NCBI GenBank assembly: GCA_029862205.1
Contig: JAOTXT010000030.1
Coordinates: 1 to 47,098 of the forward strand
DNA from: Paracoccaceae bacterium
GTDB taxonomy: Bacteria; Pseudomonadota; Alphaproteobacteria; Rhodobacterales; Rhodobacteraceae
DNA: 47,098 nucleotides
Reading direction: 5' to 3'
Both the position numbers and the translations under genes were made by a program. The notes under the pieces are model-generated. The model saw only the letters and a program-made list of their open reading frames with translations, ran no database searches and was not told the origin of the DNA. Positions 34,827 through 43,314 of this stretch are shown here, in pieces; within the stretch, counting starts at the first letter, position 1; each line of letters opens with the position of its first letter.

Positions 34827-34842
34827 ATTCAAAGATATGAAT
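34827..34842. promoter_or_regulatory. ATTC-N8-GAAT operator upstream of soxX
   Basis: ATTC (34827-34830), AAAGATAT, GAAT (34839-34842) is an exact match to the form bound by SqrR in Rhodobacter. It extends by one base on each side (AATTC/GAATT). It lies 70 bp before the soxX start in an AT-rich gap, the best candidate for repressor binding in this locus. Confidence 0.6.
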
Positions 34843-34912
34843 TGATTATTGTATCCACGTCCGGTTTGATGCAGTTTGGCAGAAAGAAAGAATCGATCTC
34901 GGGAGGATCGCA

Positions 34913-35410
34913 ATGAATCGCACCATGTCTCTGGTCTGTGGCTCTGCGCAGAAATGGACCGCGGCGATAACGGTCGGGGCTCTCGCGGCGGCCTCGCTGA
35001 TGGGGCCCGCCAGCGCCGAAGTGGGGCCCGACGACGTGAAGATCGACGATGGGGTCGTGGCTCAACCGATCGCGGACCAGCCGGGCGATGCCGCGGCGGG
35101 ACGTGAGTGGGCCTCTGGCCGCAAGCTGGGTAATTGTCTGGCGTGCCACGCGATTTCCGACCTGTCGGAACTGCCGTTCCATGGAGAGGTGGGCCCCCCG
35201 CTTGACGGCGTCGCCGACCGTTGGAGCGCAGAGGAATTACGCGCCATCCTGGTCAATTCGAAGACGGTCTTCGGCGACCAGACAATCATGCCGGCCTTCT
35301 ACCGGACCGCGGGACTGAACAAAGTCGCCGATGACTTTGCGGGAAAGACGATCCTCAGCGCTCAGCAGATCGAGGACATCATCGCCTATTTGCTGACGCT
35401 CAAGGAATGA
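34913..35410 (+). CDS. soxX: SoxX, monoheme cytochrome c of the SoxXA complex
   Basis: 165 aa with a signal peptide (cleavage near residue 35, after ASA). The heme motif is CLACH (75-79), and a Met ligand is likely in IMPAFY. The C-terminal LSAQQIEDIIAYLLTLKE is the standard SoxX end. SoxXA oxidatively links thiosulfate to the SoxY cysteine. A GGGAGGATC ribosome site precedes the ATG; Met5 is another possible start. A candidate repressor site lies upstream, so this may head its own transcription unit of soxXYZABCD. Confidence 0.92.
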   Translation: MNRTMSLVCGSAQKWTAAITVGALAAASLMGPASAEVGPDDVKIDDGVVAQPIADQPGDAAAGREWASGRKLGNCLACHAISDLSELPFHGEVGPPLDGVADRWSAEELRAILVNSKTVFGDQTIMPAFYRTAGLNKVADDFAGKTILSAQQIEDIIAYLLTLKE

Positions 35411-35447
35411 CGGGCACCTGCCCGGGAATCGAATGGAGGAAATTCGG

Positions 35448-35876
35448 ATGCAGCTAACCAGACGTGATCTGGGCGCGATCGCAGCCGGTGCGGCTGTGAT
35501 GGCGGCACTGCCACGCCTCGCCCTGGCGAGCGAGAGCAACGGCTTCGAGCAAGCGATCATGGACTTCACCGGCGGCGTCGAACCCGCCGAGGGCGATGTG
35601 ACGCTCGGCACGCCGGAAATTGCCGAGAACGGTAACACGGTGCCGATCGAGGTCAGCGCGCCGGGGGCCGCGGCTATCATGGTCCTGTCCACTGGCAACC
35701 CCAACCCTGGGATCGTGACCTTCGAGTTCTCGGAGCTCTCGGGCGAGCGCACCGGATCGACGCGGATCCGGCTCGCGAAGACCCAGGATTTGATCGCGGT
35801 GGCAAAGATGGAAGACGGCAGCTTCACGATGGCGAAGCGCCAGGTGAAGGTGACAATCGGCGGCTGCGGCGGCTGA
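35448..35876 (+). CDS. soxY: SoxY, sulfur-carrier protein
   Basis: 142 aa from the ATG at 35448, with a GGAGG site 7 bp upstream; the frame is open a few codons further up. The Tat-type signal is LTRRDLGAIAAGAAV. The C-terminus ends KVTIGGCGG, with Cys140 on the flexible GGCGG arm that carries the sulfur intermediates from enzyme to enzyme. It forms a heterodimer with SoxZ (next gene, 22 bp on), which is exported together with it. Confidence 0.94.
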   Translation: MQLTRRDLGAIAAGAAVMAALPRLALASESNGFEQAIMDFTGGVEPAEGDVTLGTPEIAENGNTVPIEVSAPGAAAIMVLSTGNPNPGIVTFEFSELSGERTGSTRIRLAKTQDLIAVAKMEDGSFTMAKRQVKVTIGGCGG

Positions 35877-35898
35877 CGAGATCGGGAGAGATTGAGAG

Positions 35899-36228
35899 AT
35901 GGCTAAGGTTAAACCACGCGTGAAGGTCCCGAAGTCGGCCAGCGCCGGCGACGTGATCACCATCAAGACGCTGATCAGCCACCCGATGGAATCGGGCCAG
36001 CGCAAGGACAAGAAGACCGGCGAGCTGATCCCACGCAAGATCATCAACAAGTTCGTTGCCGCCTTCGAGGGCACGCCAGTCTTCACCGCGAATATCGAAC
36101 CCGCCGTATCGGCGAACCCCTATTTCGAATTCTCGATGAAGGTGCCGGGGCCGGGCACGATCCGCTTCGAGTGGACCGACGACGACGGCACGGTCTACGA
36201 CCTCGAGAAGTCGATCGCGGTCGCTTGA
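35899..36228 (+). CDS. soxZ: SoxZ, partner of SoxY
   Basis: 109 aa, full length for SoxZ, with AKVKPRVKVPKSASAGDVI and HPMESGQRKDKKTGELIPRK near the N-terminus and the Ig-like beta-sandwich pattern to LEKSIAVA. It lacks its own signal peptide and is carried to the periplasm with SoxY. A GGGAGAGATTGAGAG-type ribosome site is upstream. It keeps SoxY in the right form for sulfur carrying. Confidence 0.94.
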   Translation: MAKVKPRVKVPKSASAGDVITIKTLISHPMESGQRKDKKTGELIPRKIINKFVAAFEGTPVFTANIEPAVSANPYFEFSMKVPGPGTIRFEWTDDDGTVYDLEKSIAVA

Positions 36229-36252
36229 TTGGGCACGGGGAGGTAAAGAAAA

Positions 36253-37101
36253 ATGAAGAAATCAATCGGCCTGATCGGTTCCGCTGCAATCGCCGCCATC
36301 GTCGCGGCGAGCGCGGTTGCGGACCCCGATGACAACAATCTGGTGATCGAGGGCCAGAGCCTGGTCTCCGAGACCACCGCCCCCGAGGGCAGCGCCTTCG
36401 AGATCATCTATTCCGGCTGGCGGTTCCGCAGTCCGGAAACCCAGGTGCTTGAGACCGATGATTTCGAGAACCCGGGCATGGTCGCGGTCGAATACGGCTA
36501 CGAGCTGTGGGAAACCGCGGCGGGAAGCTCGGGCAAGTCTTGCGCCGACTGCCATGGTGCGATTGAGGAGTCCATGAGCGGCCTGCGTGCGGGGCTTCCG
36601 AAATGGGATGAAGCGGCGGGAAAACCGCTATCGCTCGAGCACCTGATCAACCGCTCGATCAAGGAGCATCAGGGGGCGGATGCGTGGAAATGGGAAAGCG
36701 CCGAGATGCTGGCGATGACCGCGTTGATCGGCCTGCAATCGCGAGGGATGCCTCTGGACGTTCAGACCGACGGGCCGATGGCCGATTGGTATGAGCGCGG
36801 CAAGGAGCTTTACTACGCCCGCGTTGGCCAGCTCGACATGGCCTGCGCCAATTGCCACGAGGACAATTGGGGCAACATGATCCGGGCCGATCATCTGAGC
36901 CAGGGCCAGATCAACGGCTTCCCAACCTACCGGCTGAAATGGCAGGGGCTGGGCTCGATCCATCGCCGGTTCAAGGGCTGCATGAAGCAGATCCGGGCCA
37001 CGCCATATAAGCCGGGCGGCGACGAATTCACGGCGCTCGAGCTTTATGTCGCCTCGCGCGGCGAGGGGCTCTCGGTCGAGACCCCGGCGGTCCGTCAGTA
37101 A
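36253..37101 (+). CDS. soxA: SoxA, diheme cytochrome c of SoxXA
   Basis: 282 aa with a signal peptide ending near residue 23. Two heme motifs are seen, CADCH (97-101) and CANCH (198-202). The active-site cysteine that ligates heme and carries the cysteine persulfide is Cys243 in RRFKGCMKQIRATPY. Both hemes being present marks the diheme (Paracoccus/Rhodovulum-type) class. With SoxX it conjugates thiosulfate to SoxY. Confidence 0.95.
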   Translation: MKKSIGLIGSAAIAAIVAASAVADPDDNNLVIEGQSLVSETTAPEGSAFEIIYSGWRFRSPETQVLETDDFENPGMVAVEYGYELWETAAGSSGKSCADCHGAIEESMSGLRAGLPKWDEAAGKPLSLEHLINRSIKEHQGADAWKWESAEMLAMTALIGLQSRGMPLDVQTDGPMADWYERGKELYYARVGQLDMACANCHEDNWGNMIRADHLSQGQINGFPTYRLKWQGLGSIHRRFKGCMKQIRATPYKPGGDEFTALELYVASRGEGLSVETPAVRQ

Positions 37102-37221
37102 CCAGAACCCGGGGGCGGCGCGGGCCGCCCTCGATAAACAATCGGGTGCGCACCGGTGCTCCCGGCAGGTGGAGTCTGTCGCCGAAGCAGCGCGTGGGCG
37201 GCAGCGAATAGGAACAGCGGC

Positions 37222-38904
37222 ATGATTTCGAGGCGTGATTTTCTCCAGGCATCCGTGGCCGCTTCGGCGATATTCGGGGCAGGGTCGCTGCCCCGGCTCG
37301 CGCGGGCCCAGGCAATGACGCAAGATTCGCTGACGGCCTTCGAGACCATGGGCAATGTCACGCTGGCGCATATCACCGACATCCATGCGCAGCTGAAGCC
37401 GGTCTATTTCCGCGAGCCCTCGGTCAATCTGGGCGTGGGCGCCCAAGCCGGGTTGCCGCCTCATGTGACCGGCGCCGATTTCCTGAGCCTCTACGGCATC
37501 GAGCCCGGCACTCCAAAGGCCTATGCGCTGACCTCCGAGGGCTTCGCCGCCCTGGCGAGCGAGTATGGCCGGATGGGCGGGCTCGATCGCGTCGCGACCG
37601 TGCTCAAGGCAATCCGTGCCGACCGGCCGGATACGATCCTGCTCGACGGCGGCGACACCTGGCAGGGCTCCTACACCGCGCTCAAGACCAACGGTCAGGA
37701 CGTGGTCGACGTGATGAACGCGCTCGAGCCCGATGCGATGACCTCGCATTGGGAATTCACGCTCGGCATGGACCGGGTGCAGGAGATCGTCGACAACCTG
37801 CCCTTCGCCTTCCTGGGCGCCAATATCTTCGACGCGGAATGGGATGAGCCGGCCTTCGAGGCGGTCGAATATTTCGACCGCGGCGGGGTCAAGGTGGCGG
37901 TGATCGGCCAGGCCTTCCCCTATCTGCCGATCGCGAATCCGGGCTGGATGTTCCCGAACCTCTCGTTCGGGATCCGCGAGGACCGGGTGCAGGAGGTTGT
38001 CGACGAGGCCCGGGCCGAGGGCGCGGCGCTGGTCGTGCTGCTGTCGCATAACGGCTTCGATGTCGACCGCAAGATGGCCGGACGGGTCAAGGGGATCGAC
38101 GTGATCCTGGCGGGCCACACCCACGACGCCCTGCCCGAGCCGGTGATCGTAGGCAAGACCCTGGTGATCGCCTCGGGCTCGAACGGCAAGTTCCTCAGCC
38201 GGCTGGACCTGGACGTGGACGAAAGCGGGGTCAAGGGCTACCGCCACAAGCTGATCCCTATCTTCGCCGATGCGATCGCGCCGGACCCGGATGTCACGGC
38301 GCTGATCGGCCAGGTGCGCGCGCCATACGAGGCGGAGATGGCCGAGGTTCTGGCCCGCACGGAATCGCTCCTCTACCGGCGCGGCAATTTCAACGGCACC
38401 TTCGACGACCTGATCTGCCAGGCGCTGCTCGACGAACGCGAGGCCGAGATCGCGCTCAGCCCCGGCTTCCGCTGGGGCCCCAGCCTGCCCGCGGGCCAGG
38501 ACATCACCCGCGAGGACCTATTCAACGCCACCTCGATGAGCTACCCGGCCGCCTACCGCACCATGATGACCGGCGCCTTCCTGCACGAAGTGCTAGAGGA
38601 TGTGGCCGACAACCTTTTCAACCCGGACCCCTACTACCAGCAGGGCGGCGACATGGTCCGGGTCGGCGGCATGGGCTACCGGATCGATGTCTCGAAGCCG
38701 ATCGGCAGCCGGATCACCGATATGACGCTTCTGGACACGGGCGAGGCCATCGACCCGGCCCGCGAATACGCGGTGGCCGGCTGGGCCTCGGTCAACGAAG
38801 GCACCGAGGGCCCGGCGATTTGGGATGTGTGCGAAGCCTATTTGAAGCGGACCGGCACGGTCGATTTGGCCCCGAATACCAGCGTGCAGGTCACCGGCGC
38901 CTGA
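37222..38904 (+). CDS. soxB: SoxB, dimanganese thiosulfohydrolase
   Basis: 560 aa from the ATG at 37222 (MISRRDFLQASVAASAIF) with an AGGA ribosome site; the frame is open farther upstream without one. A twin-arginine signal is present (Arg4/Arg5). Metal and active-site blocks are LAHITDIHAQ (about 48-57), LLDGGDTWQGS, GANIFDAEWDEP, LLSHNGFDVDRKMA and LAGHTHDALPEP. SoxB hydrolyses the sulfonate from SoxY-bound thiosulfate as sulfate. It follows soxA after a 120-bp gap. Confidence 0.96.
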   Translation: MISRRDFLQASVAASAIFGAGSLPRLARAQAMTQDSLTAFETMGNVTLAHITDIHAQLKPVYFREPSVNLGVGAQAGLPPHVTGADFLSLYGIEPGTPKAYALTSEGFAALASEYGRMGGLDRVATVLKAIRADRPDTILLDGGDTWQGSYTALKTNGQDVVDVMNALEPDAMTSHWEFTLGMDRVQEIVDNLPFAFLGANIFDAEWDEPAFEAVEYFDRGGVKVAVIGQAFPYLPIANPGWMFPNLSFGIREDRVQEVVDEARAEGAALVVLLSHNGFDVDRKMAGRVKGIDVILAGHTHDALPEPVIVGKTLVIASGSNGKFLSRLDLDVDESGVKGYRHKLIPIFADAIAPDPDVTALIGQVRAPYEAEMAEVLARTESLLYRRGNFNGTFDDLICQALLDEREAEIALSPGFRWGPSLPAGQDITREDLFNATSMSYPAAYRTMMTGAFLHEVLEDVADNLFNPDPYYQQGGDMVRVGGMGYRIDVSKPIGSRITDMTLLDTGEAIDPAREYAVAGWASVNEGTEGPAIWDVCEAYLKRTGTVDLAPNTSVQVTGA

Positions 38905-38937
38905 CCAGAAGCCCTGCATTCGAACCGGAGGACGACG

Positions 38938-40197
38938 ATGGAGAGCGAAAAGCGAGGACCCTCGCGGCGCGGATTTCTGACCGGCGGCCTGGCGATGGGC
39001 GGTGCCGCGATGGCAGCTGGTGCCGCGCAGGCGGGCGAGAAGGCGATCCTGGAATTGCCGCCCTGGACCACGCAGCTTGGCGATGGCGTCGATGCGCGGC
39101 CCTATGGCACGCCCTCGCAATTCGAGGCGCATGTGCGCCGGCGCAACGTGGCCTGGCTGACCGCCGACCCGGTGAGCTCGGTGAATTTCACTCCGCTTCA
39201 CGAACTGGACGGGATCATCACGCCCAACGGCCTCTGCTTCGAGCGCCATCATAGCGGCATCGCCGAGGTCGACCCGGCCGAATGGCGGCTGATGATCCAC
39301 GGCCTGGTCGAGAAGCCCCTGGTCTTTACATTGGAGGACCTGAAGCGCTTCCCGCGCGTCAACCGGATCCATTTTCTGGAATGCGCCGCGAATTCCGGAA
39401 TGGAATGGCGCGGCGCTCAGCTCAATGGCTGCCAGTTCACCCACGGCATGATCCACAACGTCATGTATACGGGCGTGCCCCTTAAGGCGCTGCTGGACGA
39501 GGCCGGCCTGAAGCCGAATGCCAAGTGGCTGCTGCCCGAGGGCGGCGACGCGGCGGCGATGACCCGCTCGGTGCCCCTCTTTAAAGCACTCGACGATTGC
39601 CTGATCGCCTTCAAGATGAACGGCGAGGCTCTGAGGCCCGAGCAGGGCTATCCCGCCCGCCTGGTCGTGCCCGGCTGGGAAGGCAATATGTGGGTCAAGT
39701 GGATCCGCCGGATCGAGGTCGGCGACCAGCCCTGGCACCACCGCGAGGAGACCTCGAAATACACCGACCTGATGGCCAATGGCCAGGCGCGGCGCTTCAC
39801 CTGGGAGATGGATGTGAAATCCGTCATCACCAACCCCAGCCCGCAGGCGCCGATCGTGCATGGGCCAGGTCCCCTGGTCGTCACCGGCGTCGCATGGTCC
39901 GGCCGTGGCACCGTGCGGGAGGTGCATGTCACGACCGATGGCGGCAATAATTGGCATCAGGCTCGGATCGACGGGCCGAGCCTCGACCGCTCGATGCACC
40001 GTTTCTACTACGAGTTCGACTGGGACGGGAAACCGCTGCTGCTGCAATCGCGCGCGGTCGACAGCGAAGGCATGGTCCAGCCGACCAAGGACCGGCTGCG
40101 CGAGGTGCGCGGGGTCAATTCGATCTACCACAACAACGGCATCCAGACCTGGCATGTCCGCGAGAACGGGGAGGCGGAGAATGTCGAGGTTTCTTAA
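38938..40197 (+). CDS. soxC: SoxC, molybdenum subunit of sulfane dehydrogenase
   Basis: 419 aa with a Tat signal (SRRGFLTGG, Arg10/Arg11). The molybdenum Cys149 is in FLECAANSGMEW. SoxC-type blocks include LDGIITPNGLCFERHHSG and VPGWEGNMWVKWIRRIEVGD, which separate it from the free sulfite dehydrogenase encoded at 18090. With SoxD it oxidises the SoxY-bound sulfane sulfur, so the organism can make sulfate from both thiosulfate sulfurs without sulfur globules. Its 3' end overlaps the soxD start by 17 bp. Confidence 0.95.
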   Translation: MESEKRGPSRRGFLTGGLAMGGAAMAAGAAQAGEKAILELPPWTTQLGDGVDARPYGTPSQFEAHVRRRNVAWLTADPVSSVNFTPLHELDGIITPNGLCFERHHSGIAEVDPAEWRLMIHGLVEKPLVFTLEDLKRFPRVNRIHFLECAANSGMEWRGAQLNGCQFTHGMIHNVMYTGVPLKALLDEAGLKPNAKWLLPEGGDAAAMTRSVPLFKALDDCLIAFKMNGEALRPEQGYPARLVVPGWEGNMWVKWIRRIEVGDQPWHHREETSKYTDLMANGQARRFTWEMDVKSVITNPSPQAPIVHGPGPLVVTGVAWSGRGTVREVHVTTDGGNNWHQARIDGPSLDRSMHRFYYEFDWDGKPLLLQSRAVDSEGMVQPTKDRLREVRGVNSIYHNNGIQTWHVRENGEAENVEVS

Positions 40198-41194
40198 TGT
40201 CCTGATGCTTGCCGTCCTGGTTGCCGCGCCCGCCGCGGCGGGGCAGCTGGGGCTCGGCCGCGAGGCGGCGCCGGACGAGATTGCCGCCTGGGATATCGAC
40301 ATCCGCCCGGACGGGGCCGGCCTGCCCGAAGGCAGCGGCACGGTCACGGACGGCGAGGAGGTCTTCGTCGAGCGTTGCGCCATCTGCCACGGTGATTTCG
40401 GCGAAGGCCGCGACCGCTGGCCGGTCCTGGCGGGCGGTGAGGGCTCGCTGACCGCTGACCGTCCGGAAAAGACCATCGGCTCCTATTGGCCATATCTCTC
40501 GACCGTTTGGGATTACGTTCATCGCGCGATGCCGTTCGGCGACGCCCAGTCGCTGACCGATGACGAGGTCTATGCAATCACGGCCTACATCCTCTATCTC
40601 AACGACCTGGTCGATGAAGAGTTTGAGCTGAGCCGCGCGAATTTCGCGGAGGTCCGCCTGCCAAACGAGGAGAACTTCTTCGACGATCCCCGCCCGGATA
40701 CTCCGCTGGCGGCGGAGGCGCCGCTTTGCATGTCCGATTGCAAGGACGAGGTGAAGATCACCATGCGCGCCGCGGTGCTGGACGTGACGCCCGAGGACGG
40801 ATCGAACCCGACCGGCGCGGTGGTGGTCGAGACCGGAACCGAACCCGTCGCCGAGGCGCAGTCGGCGCTGGATCCTGCTCTGGCCGAGGCTGGTGCCAAG
40901 GTCTACAAGAAATGCAAGGGCTGCCATCAGGTGGGCGAGGGCGTCAAGAACCGCGCCGGGCCGCACCTGAACGGCGTCCTTGGACGCACGGCAGGATCGC
41001 TTGATGGCTTCCGCTACTCGAAGGCTATGACCGCCAAGGGCGCGGAGGGGTTGGTCTGGACGGCGGAGACCCTGAATGCTTTCCTGGAGAAGCCGAAGAG
41101 CTTCGTGCCGAAGACTAAGATGTCGTTCAAGGGCCTGAAATCGGCCGACGACCGCGCCGCGATCGCGGCCTACCTGAGCCAGTTCACCGAATAG
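40181..41194 (+). CDS. soxD: SoxD, diheme cytochrome c of sulfane dehydrogenase
   Basis: 337 aa from the ATG at 40181, with GGGGAGGCGGAG before it; the long frame upstream is an antisense-free shadow of soxC. A signal peptide ends near residue 20. Heme motifs are CAICH (66-70) and CKGCH (245-249), with a Met314 ligand in KTKMSF. The C-terminal domain, from CHQVGEGVKNRAGPHL, is a class I cytochrome c. It passes electrons from SoxC. Confidence 0.93.
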   Translation: MSRFLNVLMLAVLVAAPAAAGQLGLGREAAPDEIAAWDIDIRPDGAGLPEGSGTVTDGEEVFVERCAICHGDFGEGRDRWPVLAGGEGSLTADRPEKTIGSYWPYLSTVWDYVHRAMPFGDAQSLTDDEVYAITAYILYLNDLVDEEFELSRANFAEVRLPNEENFFDDPRPDTPLAAEAPLCMSDCKDEVKITMRAAVLDVTPEDGSNPTGAVVVETGTEPVAEAQSALDPALAEAGAKVYKKCKGCHQVGEGVKNRAGPHLNGVLGRTAGSLDGFRYSKAMTAKGAEGLVWTAETLNAFLEKPKSFVPKTKMSFKGLKSADDRAAIAAYLSQFTE

Positions 41195-41225
41195 GTGGAG
41201 GCGCTTGTCGGAAAGGAGGTTACGG

Positions 41226-41672
41226 ATGCGCAGAATAGCTCTAGCCCTGGGGCTCGCGTCGTTGATTTCGACTGGCGCCGCGGCCCAGGATGTCGCCGTT
41301 TATCAGGTCGAGGCGGATTTCGATGACGTGGCCTTCGTGCTCGAGACCGCAATTATCGACCGGGGCTTCGTCGTCGACCACGTAAGCCACGTGGGCGAGA
41401 TGCTGAATCGCACGGCGGCCGATGTGGGGGCGACGGCCCAGGTTTTCGAGCGCGCCGATGTCTATCTATTCTGCTCCGCCGTGCTCTCGCGCAAGATGAT
41501 GGAAGCCGACCCGAATAACATAGCCCATTGCCCCTACGGCGTCTTCCTCTACGCGTTGACGGACGAGACGGGCACGGTCCATGTGGGCTATCGCCACCAG
41601 CCCGACGGGCCAATGCAGGAGGTTGAGTCTCTGCTCGACGCCGTGGCACGCGAGGCCGCGGGGCTCGACTAA
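41226..41672 (+). CDS. DUF302-family periplasmic protein in the sox operon
   Basis: 148 aa from the ATG at 41226, with an AAAGGAGG ribosome site; an in-frame ATG at 41205 lacks one. A signal peptide ends near residue 21. The DUF302 fold is suggested by DVAFVLETAIIDRGFVVDHVSHVGEMLNRT, VYLFCSAVLSRKMMEADPNNIAHCPYGVFLYAL and VHVGYRHQPDG. DUF302 proteins are often found with sulfur oxidation genes; their function is unknown. It is in the operon between soxD and the second soxW. Confidence 0.85.
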   Translation: MRRIALALGLASLISTGAAAQDVAVYQVEADFDDVAFVLETAIIDRGFVVDHVSHVGEMLNRTAADVGATAQVFERADVYLFCSAVLSRKMMEADPNNIAHCPYGVFLYALTDETGTVHVGYRHQPDGPMQEVESLLDAVAREAAGLD

Positions 41673-41710
41673 TTCAGAGGGACTTCCGGACAGAAGAAAG
41701 GAGGACCGCA

Positions 41711-42313
41711 ATGATTAATCGTCGTGACCTGCTCGGGTGGGGCGCCGCCGCGGGACTGACCTTACGCACTGGCCGGGCCGCCGCCGAGGCGGTGGTGGGT
41801 GACGATGGGTTGCACAAGCAGGATTGGTTCTTCGACAGCTTCCTGGAGATGGAACCGGACTTGGAGGAGGCTGCTGCCGAAGGCAAGGGCCTGATGGTGC
41901 TTTTCGAACAGGCCGGATGCCCCTATTGTCGCGAGTTGCACAACGTGAACTTTGAGCGCCCGGAAATCGTCGACTACCTGACGCGCAAGTTTCTTGTTGT
42001 GCAGCTCGACCTCTGGGGCTCCCGCGAAGTCACAGACTTCGACGGGGAGGTGCTCGAGGAGCGTGAGCTCGCCGGCAAGTGGAGAGTCAATTTCACGCCA
42101 ACGACGATTTTGTTTCCCACGGCCGCAGCCGGTGCCGAGAGCCGTGAGAAAGCCGAAGCCTTCCGGGCGCCCGGCTATTTCAAGCCCTTTCACTTTCTCT
42201 CGAGCCTCGAATACGTTGGCGAGGGCCACTACGAAACGCAACCATTCCAGCGGTATCTGCAGGACAAATTCGCCGAACTTGAAGCGCAGGGCATCACGCC
42301 GGATGTGTGGTAG
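41711..42313 (+). CDS. SoxW-like thioredoxin (copy 2)
   Basis: 200 aa with a Tat-type signal (INRRDLLGWGAAAG, Arg4/Arg5), unlike copy 1, which has a Sec-type signal. The redox motif is GCPYCRELH (Cys70, Cys73), and EVTDFDGEVLEE and FTPTTILF match copy 1. It is the last gene of the sox operon and has a GAAAGGAGG ribosome site. It may reduce SoxY or DUF302-linked cysteines in the periplasm. Tat export implies folding, perhaps with a cofactor or partner, before export. Confidence 0.88.
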   Translation: MINRRDLLGWGAAAGLTLRTGRAAAEAVVGDDGLHKQDWFFDSFLEMEPDLEEAAAEGKGLMVLFEQAGCPYCRELHNVNFERPEIVDYLTRKFLVVQLDLWGSREVTDFDGEVLEERELAGKWRVNFTPTTILFPTAAAGAESREKAEAFRAPGYFKPFHFLSSLEYVGEGHYETQPFQRYLQDKFAELEAQGITPDVW

Positions 42314-42321
42314 CGTGAAGA

Positions 42322-42341
42322 GACGGGGTGCAGTGCCCGTC
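42322..42341 (+). terminator. Weak candidate terminator after the sox operon
   Basis: GACGGG (42322-42327) and CCCGTC (42336-42341) form a 6-bp stem with an 8-nt loop, followed by only ATTTG. It lies 9 bp after the last sox gene stop. The T-run is poor, so this could be incidental. Confidence 0.3.
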
Positions 42342-42466
42342 ATTTGCCCGATCAAGAAATTCCTTGCGGGTCACGTTGTGTCTCAAATGGCGCCAAGGAC
42401 AGCACTCGTTCGAACGCGGCGGCGTCGCCTGATGGCACAATCCGGACCTACCGCACGCGCGCCTTG

Positions 42467-42515
42467 TAGGTCCGGCCACCGCCGCATTGCCGACGTTGGG
42501 GCGTGAATGTCGGTC
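42467..42515 (+). repeat. Degenerate dispersed intergenic repeat, copy B
   Basis: GTAGGTCCGGCCACC then GCCGCATTGCCGACG (42481-42495) and GAATGTCGGTCTACC. The 15-bp core is identical to copy C at 46322-46336, and the flanks parallel copy A. It sits where the truncated transporter ATPase gene begins. Confidence 0.5.
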
Positions 42516-42600
42516 TACCAGGGGATTCCCGACCCGGTTTCACTCAACGCTGTCGGTCGGGAAATGACCCAATGCGACATCCAGTGGTCGACCAGAGGCA

Positions 42601-43314
42601 ATGGTGTTTCAGAATTTTGGTCTCCTGCCGCACCTTTCCGTGCTGGAGAACATTGCTTTTCCATTGAGAATGCAGGGAGTCGGCAAGGAGGAGCGTGAAC
42701 AGCGCGCGTGCGAGCTGGTCGAGCTGGTCGAACTGACGGGCCGGGAGAAGAGCTATCCGCGTGAGTTATCCGGCGGCCAACAGCAAAGGGTTGGTTTCGC
42801 GAGGAGCCTTGCCGTGGAGCCGGAGATATGGTTGCTGGATGAGCCCTTCAGCGCGCTGGACCCGCTGATCAGGCGTCAGATGCAGGACGAATTCCTGCGC
42901 CTGAACGAGATTTTGAACAAGACGGTCGTGATCGTGACCCATGACTTCCCCGAGGCGTTGCGGCTCGCCGATCGCATTGCGATCATGAAAGACGGGCAGA
43001 TCATTCAGACCGGAACGCAGGCACAGGTTCTCAAGCATCCTGCGGATGATTATGTCGCCGAGTTCACTCGGGATGCTCCGATGATCCACGTGCTCACCGC
43101 GGGCGAAATCGTGGAGCCGTTATCAGATGCGTCGGACGGCAGCACGATGACAGCGGTGCGGCACGACACGCCGTTGGCGGAAATCCCCCGGTCCCTCGTC
43201 GGCAGGGAGGGAGGCATTGCCGTCCTCGATGCGGCCGGCGCGGTCACCGGGCAAATCACGCCCTATGGGTTCATCAAGGCTCTGGATGACCTGGAGAGCG
43301 GTGATGCTCGCTGA
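42601..43314 (+). pseudogene. N-terminally truncated betaine-type (ProV/OpuA) ABC ATPase
   Basis: 237 codons remain. They start MVFQNFGLLPH, which is the Q-loop of ProV-type ATPases, and retain [24 protein letters not shown] and a C-terminal CBS-like region (about 160-237). Walker A and about 100 preceding residues are missing. Upstream in frame there is a TGA only 12 codons back, and the DNA there is repeat debris, so the N-terminus has been lost. The protein could not bind ATP by itself. It overlaps the intact permease gene by 11 bp. It was probably part of a glycine/proline betaine importer that decayed. Confidence 0.8.

Noticed and set aside
36628-40476. Very long minus-strand frames (539 and 627 aa) across soxA-soxD
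   Set aside because: They are antisense shadows of soxA/soxB and soxB/soxC/soxD; the encoded sequences have no family character.
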